From: a virus
Strand: one strand, 5' to 3'
IMG/VR virus record: IMGVR_UViG_3300010354_000197
Coordinates: 1-41,180 of that record
Length of the DNA stretch: 41,180 bases
A program made the position numbers and the translations under genes. Shown in pieces: positions 30,017-37,115 of this stretch (position 1 is the first letter of the stretch; each line of letters starts with the position of its first letter). Below the pieces are notes generated by a model, which saw only the letters and a program-made list of their open reading frames with translations, searched no databases and was not told the origin of the DNA.

Positions 30017-30190
30017 ATGGACCCAAACAGAAACAAACTGGAAACAATTCTTAAACTTCCCACTCATCGTCTTTTAGAGGTTTATCGCAGTGAAAGAAGT
30101 TGTTCTCACTATACTGAAGACTCTAATGTTCAACAACGACTTTCTGCAATGAAGGAGGAACTAGACAAACGAGAACACCTATCTAAGTAA
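30017..30190 (+). CDS. Small charged helical protein
   Basis: 57 residues, helical (RLLEVYRSERS, RLSAMKEELDKREHL), basic and acidic balanced. Short intergenic gaps on both sides; TTATG start style like its neighbours. Confidence 0.5.
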   Translation: MDPNRNKLETILKLPTHRLLEVYRSERSCSHYTEDSNVQQRLSAMKEELDKREHLSK

Positions 30191-30196
30191 CTTATT

Positions 30197-30409
30197 ATGG
30201 ATGAAATCTACAACACACGAAAACCTGAGGAACTGGAATCCTTGAAGGAATCTGGGGACATTCAAGATTATTCCCTTTATGATAGTATGATGGGAGAAAC
30301 TCTTGAAATTACTTTTCCTTCAGGTAAAACTCTGGTAGTTAATAACTGGGGAGCAGAATACAACTGTTATCTTGATTTTACACGAACTCATTATGAACAA
30401 CCTAATTGA
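30197..30409 (+). CDS. Small unknown protein
   Basis: 70 residues. An acidic helical first half, then beta strands (ETLEITFPSGKTLVVNNW). Overlaps the next gene by 17 nt. Confidence 0.55.
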   Translation: MDEIYNTRKPEELESLKESGDIQDYSLYDSMMGETLEITFPSGKTLVVNNWGAEYNCYLDFTRTHYEQPN

Positions 30410-30608
30410 AGCACTTCAAATCTTTTCCAAATACGGAAATCCAAAATATCCAACTCATTGCGAACACGATATGTTGTATATAAATCCAGAGATTTGTCCT
30501 GATGATTTGTCTTTTGATGACAGAGTGAGAGTAGAAAAACTGGGTTTCTTTGTTACTGAAAAAACTGGTGAAAGAACTTTTGCTTCCTTTACGTTTGGTA
30601 GTTGTTGA
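30393..30608 (+). CDS. Small unknown protein
   Basis: 71 residues from ATG 30393. Contains several Cys and His (PTHCEHDMLYINPEICPDD), then an Arg/Val strand. A metal site is possible. No family recognised. Confidence 0.55.
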   Translation: MNNLIEALQIFSKYGNPKYPTHCEHDMLYINPEICPDDLSFDDRVRVEKLGFFVTEKTGERTFASFTFGSC

Positions 30609-30614
30609 TTTATT

Positions 30615-30848
30615 ATGAACAGAACAGTTGAAACGCTTGGAGTGGCGCTCTTAAGTTTACTATTTGGGTTTATAATCTTTTCTCCAATGCTTCTGGTGAT
30701 AAAAGAAACATCAAAAAAAACATCAAAAGAACCATCTCAAAAGTTTGAAGAAGTTGATACTTACAAAAACTGTGTAGTCATTCGCTACACTCCACCAAAT
30801 TCGGCTCATTATCATTATTTTTTGGATTGTTCCAATGAAACCAATTAA
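30615..30848 (+). CDS. Membrane-anchored small protein
   Basis: 77 residues. One membrane helix (about 7-28), then a Lys/Ser-rich linker and a small domain with two Cys. Overlaps the next mini-gene. Confidence 0.55.
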   Translation: MNRTVETLGVALLSLLFGFIIFSPMLLVIKETSKKTSKEPSQKFEEVDTYKNCVVIRYTPPNSAHYHYFLDCSNETN

Positions 30849-30924
30849 AATTAAAGCAAAATTCACAATTACTCTTGAGGATTATGAGTGGAATTATGGG
30901 AAAATAAATCATGGATCAAAGTAA
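30835..30924 (+). CDS. Mini-protein
   Basis: 29 residues, strand-like (KIKAKFTITLEDYEW). Overlaps genes at both ends. Low information. Confidence 0.35.
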   Translation: MKPIKIKAKFTITLEDYEWNYGKINHGSK

Positions 30925-31186
30925 AACCAGGGCACTGATAAGAAAACAAACCGAATTCCTTAAACAAGAAACCGAAATCATCAAAGAACAAAACAAAAGA
31001 CTAAAGCAACTGATTTCAAAAGTTAAATGTGAAACATGTGATGGAACCGGACTTGTAAAAGTTCTTATGAATCCGGACGGTTATTATATCCATGGTGATG
31101 AGCCAATTGTAGAAACTTTAGGCTGCGAAGATTGTGAAGGGACCGCTTATGAATATAAAGACTCACCTAAAACAACGTCATCTTGA
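30911..31186 (+). CDS. DnaJ-type zinc-finger protein
   Basis: 91 residues. A coiled coil (about 1-35) precedes CETCDGTG and, about 30 residues later, CEDCEGTA, the paired CxxCxGxG motifs of the DnaJ cysteine-rich domain, here with one zinc site. No J domain. It may bind unfolded protein or guide a partner. Overlaps the Toprim gene. Confidence 0.7.
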   Translation: MDQSKTRALIRKQTEFLKQETEIIKEQNKRLKQLISKVKCETCDGTGLVKVLMNPDGYYIHGDEPIVETLGCEDCEGTAYEYKDSPKTTSS

Positions 31187-31682
31187 CCTAGAACTGCACA
31201 GACCAATTCTTGACGAAGAATTAAACATCGCCACTTTTCTTCTATATAATCTTTCGGGTCAACTAGTGGGGTATCAGCAATATAATTCCCTAGGTGACAA
31301 GAAGGTTTTTAATTCTAAACTTGAAGGGAAATATTATACTTACAGGAATAAAAATCAACCAACCATTGCAATCTGGGGACTAGAAAGTTATTATATTTCT
31401 AATGGTCCTATTTTTCTAACCGAAGGGGTCTTTGATGCTTGTAGAATGACTGAAGTAGGACAATCCGCCTTTGCAACTCTTGCAAATAATCCACCAAAAG
31501 ATTATAAAAACTGGTTAGAAATGTTAAATCGCCCAATCATTGTTGTTTGTGATAATGATGCTGCGGGGAGAAAATTAGCCAAGTTTGGTGATTATGTCGA
31601 GGTGGTGCCTGATGGCAAAGACCTGGGAGAATCACCGGATGATTATGTTCGGTTTCTTGTCAATAAGTATTGTGCCAGTTGA
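31149..31682 (+). CDS. Toprim-domain protein (primase-like)
   Basis: 177 residues from ATG 31149. The C-terminal half is a Toprim fold: LTEGVFDA with the catalytic Glu near residue 92, and VVCDNDAAGR with Asp near 135 and 137. This is the metal centre of DnaG primases and topoisomerases. An N-terminal beta domain (about 1-85) is present but no zinc-finger or helicase part. It may be a compact primase or a Toprim nuclease. Overlaps the DnaJ-type zinc-finger gene. Confidence 0.75.
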   Translation: MNIKTHLKQRHLDLELHRPILDEELNIATFLLYNLSGQLVGYQQYNSLGDKKVFNSKLEGKYYTYRNKNQPTIAIWGLESYYISNGPIFLTEGVFDACRMTEVGQSAFATLANNPPKDYKNWLEMLNRPIIVVCDNDAAGRKLAKFGDYVEVVPDGKDLGESPDDYVRFLVNKYCAS

Positions 31683-31684
31683 AA

Positions 31685-31736
31685 AACTGTCTACTTATGA
31701 GTGTCTAGGGTGGTCTAGGTGACTTATAATATCACC
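31685..31736 (+). promoter_or_regulatory. Promoter with a palindrome across the -10 box
   Basis: AACTGTC at 31685 matches the second half of the module element, 40 bp before TATAAT at 31725-31730. GGTGA (31718-31722) and TCACC (31732-31736) flank the -10 as an inverted repeat, a possible repressor site. Confidence 0.5.
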
Positions 31737-31758
31737 ATACACAAAGGAGGTTTTCCAA

Positions 31759-31983
31759 ATGTCTTTCACTGCCGAAGGGACTATTGAAATTGATTTGGCA
31801 GAGTTTTTTGCTTGGGTTTATAGAGAATATGTCCCAGCAAAAGGTGCAGAGTATGAGTATGGTGTACCTCGTGTGAATAAGGGTAATCAAACTCTTGAAA
31901 TCGATTTTGCAATGGCAACTGAATGCAACCCTAAAGATTGGGCTAAACAACCTGATGTAGTCAAGCAGTGGAAAGACGCTTAG
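31759..31983 (+). CDS. Small unknown protein
   Basis: 74 residues with a strong AAAGGAGG Shine-Dalgarno 8 nt upstream. Alternating strands and helices (EGTIEIDLAEFFAWVYREY; TLEIDFAMAT). The strong ribosome-binding site suggests high expression. Function unknown. Confidence 0.6.
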   Translation: MSFTAEGTIEIDLAEFFAWVYREYVPAKGAEYEYGVPRVNKGNQTLEIDFAMATECNPKDWAKQPDVVKQWKDA

Positions 31984-32048
31984 TAAACTTTCCTAAGAAG
32001 AAAAAGAAATTCTTGATCTTATCTGATAAATTTACAAAATAATCAACC

Positions 32049-32429
32049 ATGAACATCTCAATCGAAGTTTCCAACGACGAATACGAAATGATTCTTAATA
32101 GCCTTGAACACCTTCAGGCCAAATATTTTAATAATGGGTATCAAATTATGGCCGACAAAACTTCCAATCTTTATAAGGAATTGCGCGAGCTTCAAAAATT
32201 ACAAATAGCCAAAAACACACAAATACTTGTCGTTGATATCCAAAACCCTGGCTCAACGATGTATCGTAATGCTAATACGATTGGTAGTTTCCTTTTGGAT
32301 CGGGAGATTTCTGGTTATCTTTTGTTCATTGTTGGCGAAAACAACAAAACGCGACAAATTGTTCTCACAAGTTCCGAATGTTCTGAGATTCAATCTCAAG
32401 TCCTAGACCAAATTTACAACTTCTTCTAA
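32049..32429 (+). CDS. Unknown protein
   Basis: 126 residues: an acidic helical first third, then alternating strands and helices (ILVVDIQNPG, YLLFIVGENNKTRQIVL). Possibly a small Rossmann-like or response fold, unproven. Ten bases to the next gene. Confidence 0.6.
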   Translation: MNISIEVSNDEYEMILNSLEHLQAKYFNNGYQIMADKTSNLYKELRELQKLQIAKNTQILVVDIQNPGSTMYRNANTIGSFLLDREISGYLLFIVGENNKTRQIVLTSSECSEIQSQVLDQIYNFF

Positions 32430-32438
32430 CCTAACCCT

Positions 32439-32966
32439 ATGATTATTGATCTTTCACAATACGTTGGCTATAACATCATTGCCAAACTTGCCGACAATGC
32501 TGTTATACATGGATTAGTTACATATAATTATCGTCGTAATAACTACCCAGATTATCCTTATAATATTGACGGTTGGGCTTTCAATGATCACGGGCGAGGA
32601 TTATCAAAGGCCCCTATTGTTAAAATCCTGAATCCAAGTGGTATTGCCCAAAAAGCGCCCAACATTAATCTAGATGATTTTGTGGGTCAGAAGGTTTATG
32701 TGAAACTAGCCAGGGGTTCTGAACATATTACAAATGTCAGTCCTATTTACAATTTGTCCGAGGTTGGACAATATAAGAAAAACGGAACATCTGCATCTGG
32801 TAATGAACATTGGGCCATCGTAGAAATCTACGGTGAAGGTGCTTATGAAATAAAAACTAAATCTACCTTTGATGACCCCAATGACCATCAAATCGAACAG
32901 GCCAAACAATTGCTCAATCAAATGAGCGAGGAACAAATCGCAAAACTTCTGAAATCACTCAAATGA
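32439..32966 (+). CDS. Unknown protein
   Basis: 175 residues, mostly beta-like in two halves that may be duplicated (QYVGYNIIAKLADNAVIHG and DFVGQKVYVKLARGSEHIT share the pattern), followed by a charged helical tail. No family recognised. Confidence 0.6.
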   Translation: MIIDLSQYVGYNIIAKLADNAVIHGLVTYNYRRNNYPDYPYNIDGWAFNDHGRGLSKAPIVKILNPSGIAQKAPNINLDDFVGQKVYVKLARGSEHITNVSPIYNLSEVGQYKKNGTSASGNEHWAIVEIYGEGAYEIKTKSTFDDPNDHQIEQAKQLLNQMSEEQIAKLLKSLK

Positions 32967-33208
32967 ATAACCAAATCGATCCCGCTTCTGGTCTTGCAAT
33001 TAATTGTCGCAATTGCGATCATTGCGACAAATCGTCTTACAATTCGGATATTGACAAGTGCTTGAGGGCTGGCGGGTCTTATTGTAACTTGATACACATG
33101 TTTCCACGTCTTTATGAACACATTTGCTGTAATTACAATTCATGGACACCAAGAAAAAAAACCATTATAGAATTACTTGGAGACAAAATTCGTAAACTTC
33201 TTTCTTGA
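32963..33208 (+). CDS. Small Cys-rich protein, probable zinc site
   Basis: 81 residues. CRNCDHCDK at the N-terminus, then a CLRAGGSYCNL and CCNYN set give about eight Cys, enough for one or two metal sites. Similar to but distinct from the Cys-rich gene at 19817. Confidence 0.55.
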   Translation: MNNQIDPASGLAINCRNCDHCDKSSYNSDIDKCLRAGGSYCNLIHMFPRLYEHICCNYNSWTPRKKTIIELLGDKIRKLLS

Positions 33209-33210
33209 TT

Positions 33211-33339
33211 ATGAAATCCATGGATTCTAGGGCTCTATTCACGATTGTTTTCATTTTAGGTTCAATGTTTGGAAGTTTAAGCACAGCTTTAATTGCCACT
33301 ACTTTCCTTGATAGAGGATTGGAACAAACAAGACAGTGA
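33211..33339 (+). CDS. Membrane mini-protein
   Basis: 42 residues with one hydrophobic helix (about 8-30, LFTIVFILGSMFGSLSTALI). Its stop overlaps a GTG that could open a 19-codon frame to 33395. Confidence 0.45.
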   Translation: MKSMDSRALFTIVFILGSMFGSLSTALIATTFLDRGLEQTRQ

Positions 33340-33396
33340 AACTCCTTGCATTTAGCCTCAACAAACACCAGATCGTAAACCAACTTCTTTTTTAAA

Positions 33397-33942
33397 ATGG
33401 CAAAAAAGAAACCTCCTAAGTTCCAACTTCTTAAAGAACTTTCTTTTGAAGATATTATTGTCTCGGACAAAATATATCCGTCTAGATTTTTGGGTACAAC
33501 TAAAAGAATTAAACTTTTTAAGAAGATTGGATACACTTGTGTTTCTTGTGGTAGATGTGCCGTTAAATTGAGGAAGTATAAGGATCAAAGACAAGATAGA
33601 ATTTTCTGGTCAATTCTATCATCTGATGATATAGAAATTACAATTGATCATATAACCCCTAAAATATTGGGAGGAAAAAATAATATCGAAAATCTTCAAC
33701 CGATGTGTCGGTTGTGTAATCTAGAAAAAGGTAGTGGAATTGATGTAGTTCCTTTTATAAGTTACAGAGGACCCATTGAGGGTAGGGAGCTTTACATAAA
33801 GTCTCATAGGAAATTAATATATAAAGGAATTATTGAAAAAATCGATATTAACCCCCATACTCAAAAAGACGAAATCTTTATTGTTAGCGAAAGAGGATCC
33901 TCATACAAAATAAACAAAAAAGCCTACATTAAACAATCATGA
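33397..33942 (+). CDS. Free-standing HNH endonuclease
   Basis: 181 residues. CVSC (about 49-52) and a later CRLC bind one zinc; the motif IDHITPKILGGKNNIENLQ with the catalytic His of DHI and an Asn-rich core is the HNH nuclease fold. A C-terminal basic beta domain (about 120-181) may bind DNA. No intron surrounds it, so it is a free-standing homing-type gene. It lies 2.9 kb before an endonuclease-less group I intron. Overlaps the next gene (ATGA). Confidence 0.85.
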   Translation: MAKKKPPKFQLLKELSFEDIIVSDKIYPSRFLGTTKRIKLFKKIGYTCVSCGRCAVKLRKYKDQRQDRIFWSILSSDDIEITIDHITPKILGGKNNIENLQPMCRLCNLEKGSGIDVVPFISYRGPIEGRELYIKSHRKLIYKGIIEKIDINPHTQKDEIFIVSERGSSYKINKKAYIKQS

Positions 33943-34160
33943 CAGAATTTAAACGCTATCTTGAAGAAGTCGTGGATAATTATGATGAAAATTATCCACG
34001 ACTTAGTTGGGGTCAATGTTATACAAATGTTTTGTCCCGGTATCAACCAAATCTACTTCTTAAGGTCTTTAAAGAAGGTGAATTGGTTCCATTTTATAAT
34101 GAGCGGATTATTCCAGAATTCTTGATTTATGTTAAGGAAAATTGGGGAGTTTATGATTAG
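33939..34160 (+). CDS. Small unknown protein
   Basis: 73 residues, aromatic and acidic. Coupled to the HNH gene and closed by a terminator. No family recognised. Confidence 0.55.
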   Translation: MTEFKRYLEEVVDNYDENYPRLSWGQCYTNVLSRYQPNLLLKVFKEGELVPFYNERIIPEFLIYVKENWGVYD

Positions 34161-34180
34161 GTGGCGATGGCCGCCTTTTT
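34160..34180 (+). terminator. Intrinsic terminator
   Basis: GGTGGC and GCCGCC pair (34160-34165 with 34170-34175), followed by TTTTT. Confidence 0.8.
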
Positions 34181-34230
34181 GTCGTTTATTCAAAAACTCA
34201 GATGGAATGTGCTTATAAATAGTTAGCCTG

Positions 34231-34312
34231 TAATGGTTAGCACTTTTCAGGTTGGGGAGCCCTTAAGCTCCCCTTAAACATAAAATAACATAAATAATAA
34301 TGCTAACCATTA
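34231..34312 (+). repeat. 12-bp inverted repeat around a stem-loop
   Basis: TAATGGTTAGCA at 34231-34242 and TGCTAACCATTA at 34301-34312 are perfect complements. Inside is GGGGAGC/GCTCCCC (34254/34267). The right arm ends 12 nt before the endonuclease ATG. Same plan as the repeat before the HNH remnant at 27126. Confidence 0.75.
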
Positions 34313-34324
34313 TAGAGAAGAACT

Positions 34325-35380
34325 ATGACTTCACAAAGTCCGAGAATTTACACGTATAAGATTACGTTTGAAGAAGTCCCTCATTATTATTACGGGTATC
34401 ATAAAGAAAAGAAATATGGCGAAGAATACTGGGGCTCACCTATAACTCATAAGTGGATGTGGGATTTTTATACCCCAGAGAAACAGATTTTGGAGTTATT
34501 TGAATTTAATGACGAAGGTTATAAAGAGGCGGGGGAAGTTGAAAAGAGATTAATTAGACCTGTTTATAATACAGATCCTTATTGTTTAAATGAAAATTGT
34601 GGCGGAGTACTTTCCATTGATAGTTGTAGAAGGGGTGGAAAAATTAGTGGCAAAATTAGTGGCTTGATATCTGGTCCAAAAACATTAGAACTTGGTATTG
34701 GAATTCACGGGTTAGATGAAAAAAGTCGAATAGAAAATGCTAGAAAAGCCGGATTAATTGGTGGCAAAATAGCCAAAGATATGGGTGTAGGGATACACGC
34801 ACTTACAACTGAAGAAAGAATCGAGGCGGGGAGAAAGGGTGGTCCTATAGGTGGAAAAATAGCAGGGCCAAAAACCTATGAACTCGGTATTGGAATACAC
34901 TCCCTTACTCATGAGGAAATATGCGAAAATGCGAAAAAAGGTGGAATTAAAGCAAGAGAGGAAAATCTAGGCATATTTGCCATGACTTCAGAAGAAAGAA
35001 GTGAGGCTGGAAGAAAAGGTGGTAAAATAAGCGGAGAGCAGCATAAAGAAAACGGAACTGGTATATTTTCTATGACACCAGAGGAATGGAGTGAAGCGGG
35101 TAGAAAAGGTGGTAAAAGTGTATTTGAAAACGGTCTTGGATGTTTTTCTTTAACCCCAGAAGAAAGAGTTGAAGTAAGTCGTAAAGTTGGTCTTAAAGCT
35201 AAAGAAGAAAAGAAGGGAATATTTGCCATGACTGCAGAAGAAAAAGCAGAAAGAAGCAGAAAAGTTGGTCTGCAAAAGTGGAGATGTTTAGTTACAGGAT
35301 ATGTCTCAAATTCTGGCAATTTGTCTCAATTTCAAAAGAAGCATGGTATAGATACTTCACTGCGAGAAAGGATAGAATAA
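34325..35380 (+). CDS. GIY-YIG-like homing endonuclease with NUMOD-type repeats
   Basis: 351 residues. The N-terminal 95 residues (YTYKITF, then HYYYGYHK) and an AGEVEKRLIRP segment fit a diverged GIY-YIG nuclease with its conserved Glu. The rest is a chain of seven repeats of about 32 to 38 residues. Each carries G-hydrophobic-(H/F)-x-(L/M)-T-x-E-E and xEAGRKGG, like NUMOD3 DNA-binding modules. The C-terminus KWRCLVTGYVSN...YQ-like closes the family. Seven modules is a high count and suggests a long recognition site. Preceded by an inverted-repeat structure that may silence early expression. Confidence 0.8.
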   Translation: MTSQSPRIYTYKITFEEVPHYYYGYHKEKKYGEEYWGSPITHKWMWDFYTPEKQILELFEFNDEGYKEAGEVEKRLIRPVYNTDPYCLNENCGGVLSIDSCRRGGKISGKISGLISGPKTLELGIGIHGLDEKSRIENARKAGLIGGKIAKDMGVGIHALTTEERIEAGRKGGPIGGKIAGPKTYELGIGIHSLTHEEICENAKKGGIKAREENLGIFAMTSEERSEAGRKGGKISGEQHKENGTGIFSMTPEEWSEAGRKGGKSVFENGLGCFSLTPEERVEVSRKVGLKAKEEKKGIFAMTAEEKAERSRKVGLQKWRCLVTGYVSNSGNLSQFQKKHGIDTSLRERIE

Positions 35381-35415
35381 TCAGTTAAAAGGGATGGTCT
35401 CTTTTTGTTTTGGTG

Positions 35416-35471
35416 GACACTTCTTGAACTGGTCGCGGTAGGTCGCCATCTTCTAGCTCATGCCGTACACT
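35416..35471 (+). promoter_or_regulatory. Module promoter
   Basis: GACACTT at 35416, AACTGGTCGC 11 bp later, TACACT at 35466-35471, 50 bp apart. It should drive the ubiquitin-like cassette. Confidence 0.6.
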
Positions 35472-35538
35472 ATAGGAGTCGGTGAGGGAAACAAACCTAA
35501 ACCACAACCACTGTCGTTTACTACTTTCTTTTTTCATT

Positions 35539-35802
35539 ATGCAATTTCTCAATAACGTTCGCGCTCAAGATCAAACTGCCCCTGTGACCCTTCTGGTCAA
35601 TGAGGAGGCTTATGCAGTTACCCCGGCTAATTATCAGGGTAAAACTGTTGCCCAACTTTTTGCTCAGTATGCTTCTATTCTGGGCGTTGATGCTTCCCGT
35701 ATCACTGCTTATGTGCTGAATGCTGAGCAAGTTCCTGGTGAAACCATCGTGCGACCATCTGAAGTATATAGAGGGGTCATTACTTCAGAATCAAAGGGTT
35801 GA
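35539..35802 (+). CDS. Beta-grasp ubiquitin-like protein
   Basis: 87 residues from ATG 35539 (a GTG at 35482 would add a leader that overlaps the promoter). VTLLVNEEAYAV, a helix KTVAQLFAQYASIL, a short strand ITAYVLNAE and a last strand YRGVITSE give the order of a beta-grasp fold. It ends SKG rather than GG, so conjugation through the C-terminus is possible but not standard. Its neighbours (JAMM, PRTRC-B-like, E1) match prokaryotic ubiquitin-like systems, in which such a protein is the modifier or sulfur carrier. A strong terminator follows, which allows separate, higher expression. Confidence 0.7.
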   Translation: MQFLNNVRAQDQTAPVTLLVNEEAYAVTPANYQGKTVAQLFAQYASILGVDASRITAYVLNAEQVPGETIVRPSEVYRGVITSESKG

Positions 35803-35811
35803 ATCCCCATA

Positions 35812-35843
35812 AGACCCTAGAAACCTCTAGGGTCTACTTTTTT
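35812..35843 (+). terminator. Intrinsic terminator
   Basis: AGACCCTAGA and TCTAGGGTCT form a perfect 10-bp stem (35812/35826) with loop AACC, then TTTTTT. It lies inside the cassette between modifier and protease genes. Confidence 0.9.
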
Positions 35844-35865
35844 AAATAAAACCCTTTTATTCTTT

Positions 35866-37113
35866 ATGGAAAATCAAATTCTACGAACAGCAAACAACGG
35901 ATGTTTTGAATTTTATACTGGTGGCTGGGGAACTTATCTCCGGAAAATTGATGATCCAGAGGCCAATGTCATCATTGATAAAAACGACCTAGAAACCTTT
36001 ACTCTTAAAGAAGACATTCATCGAATTCCGGCAAGTCTTTGGCAACGTTGGGTTCAACTTTGTTTTCACTTTGTCGAAAAGGTTCCTTCTGATGTAGAAG
36101 TTTCTATCAGGATCCTTCGCAGTGAAGAAGATCCTTCTGTTTATCGGATTGTTGTACCGAAACAGAAAGTTTCTGCGGCATCTGTAAGGGTTGATAGTTT
36201 TCATGATGCTATCGACATTGAATCTGGTGAAGAGATTACCCAATTCCCTCCTATTGGATGGATCCCTGTTGGTAGTTCTCACTCGCATTAATTGTATGGT
36301 GCGAGTAAAACCTCGGTAAATTGCTGGAACATCCTAAAGCCCCAATACCACAACGTAGTTGGAAACGACAAGCGTGAAGGTTTGAAAAGTTTGGGGATAA
36401 TAATGGACAATCAGCAGCGGATACCCTTTAACATGGGGAGCGTTCAGAGACTAGACCCGAGGACACAGATAAATAATTATCTGTGTATGGTATAGTCCGG
36501 TCTATGGTGAAAATCATAGAGTCAGGCAGAAATGACCTGGCCCCACAAATATAATTTGTGTGGTAACAAGACGAATACGATGCAAGCGTTCTTTAGTGGA
36601 ACTGACGATAAATATGAACTTGGCGATCCAGGAATTCATATTGTTGTTGGATCCATTGATGTAAACAAAAGGACCTATCGACTCAAGGCATCTATTGTTG
36701 CCAATGGTCGAAGGTTTGACGTGGATCACGACAAAATTATTGATTGCGATCCAATTGATGATGCCACCTTCCATGAGGATGTTCTCAAATATGTTGATTA
36801 TTCCCGCCCGGTAGTCCATCATAAAAAGGCGACCAGTTTTCAAACTTTTCAACATAAAAGTAATCAAAAGTTCTCTTCTTATGATTATAAATCGCCTTTT
36901 GGGTTCTCGGATGAAATTGATTTTACAGACGATTACTACCGAGAATTTTTTGGCGAAACTGAGGTAATAGAAACCAAACCACTTAAATTGTGGCAAATTG
37001 AGGACGTTATCGAGGACTACATCAAACAAAACAAGGGAAATGTCGAAGAAATTCAGGAACTCATTTCTCTGCTTTCTGTTTATGTTGAAGAACACAGTGA
37101 ACTTTCCATTTAA
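35866..37113 (+). CDS. JAMM/MPN+ metalloprotease, split by a group I intron
   Basis: Two exons, 35866-36288 and 36574-37113, joined in phase 0 give 320 residues. Exon 1 ends with HSH followed by a stop; exon 2 starts NTMQAFF-SGTD. Joined, they make H-S-H-x7-S-x-x-D exactly, the zinc-binding JAMM motif, with Asn in place of the common Pro. Neither half alone has it. In ubiquitin-like systems JAMM enzymes process the modifier or remove it from targets. The N-terminal 140 residues are beta-rich; the C-terminal part is acidic and helical. A downstream ATG within exon 2 (36580) can give an inactive short form. Neighbours are the beta-grasp, PRTRC-B-like and E1 genes. Confidence 0.85.
36289..36573 (+). 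ncRNA. Group I self-splicing intron (285 nt)
   Basis: The 5' splice site follows a U (36288) that pairs with G36299: exon ACTCGCAT and guide GTGCGAGT form an 8-bp P1 ending in the required U-G. The intron ends in G (36573). Conserved elements are present in order: P (about AATTGCTGGAAC, 36319), Q (about AATCAGCAGC, 36409), R (GTTCAGAGACTAGAC, 36442) and S (TATAGTCC, 36491). P4 pairs GCTG with CAGC, P7 pairs ACTA with TAGT, P8 is a perfect 10-bp stem (36463/36477), and P9-like stems follow. Exon 2 can form a short P10 with the guide. It has no open reading frame worth naming. It interrupts the JAMM catalytic motif. Confidence 0.93.
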
Positions 37114-37115
37114 TC

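Noticed and set aside
33336-33395. 19-codon GTG frame before the HNH gene
   Set aside because: Too short and only supported by a GTGA overlap.
36292-36495. Open frame inside the intron as a gene
   Set aside because: It lies across the P, Q and R intron core, starts from TTG-like codons, and its translation is not protein-like.
36514-37095. Antisense frame over JAMM exon 2
   Set aside because: No start context; the + strand is explained by the spliced gene.
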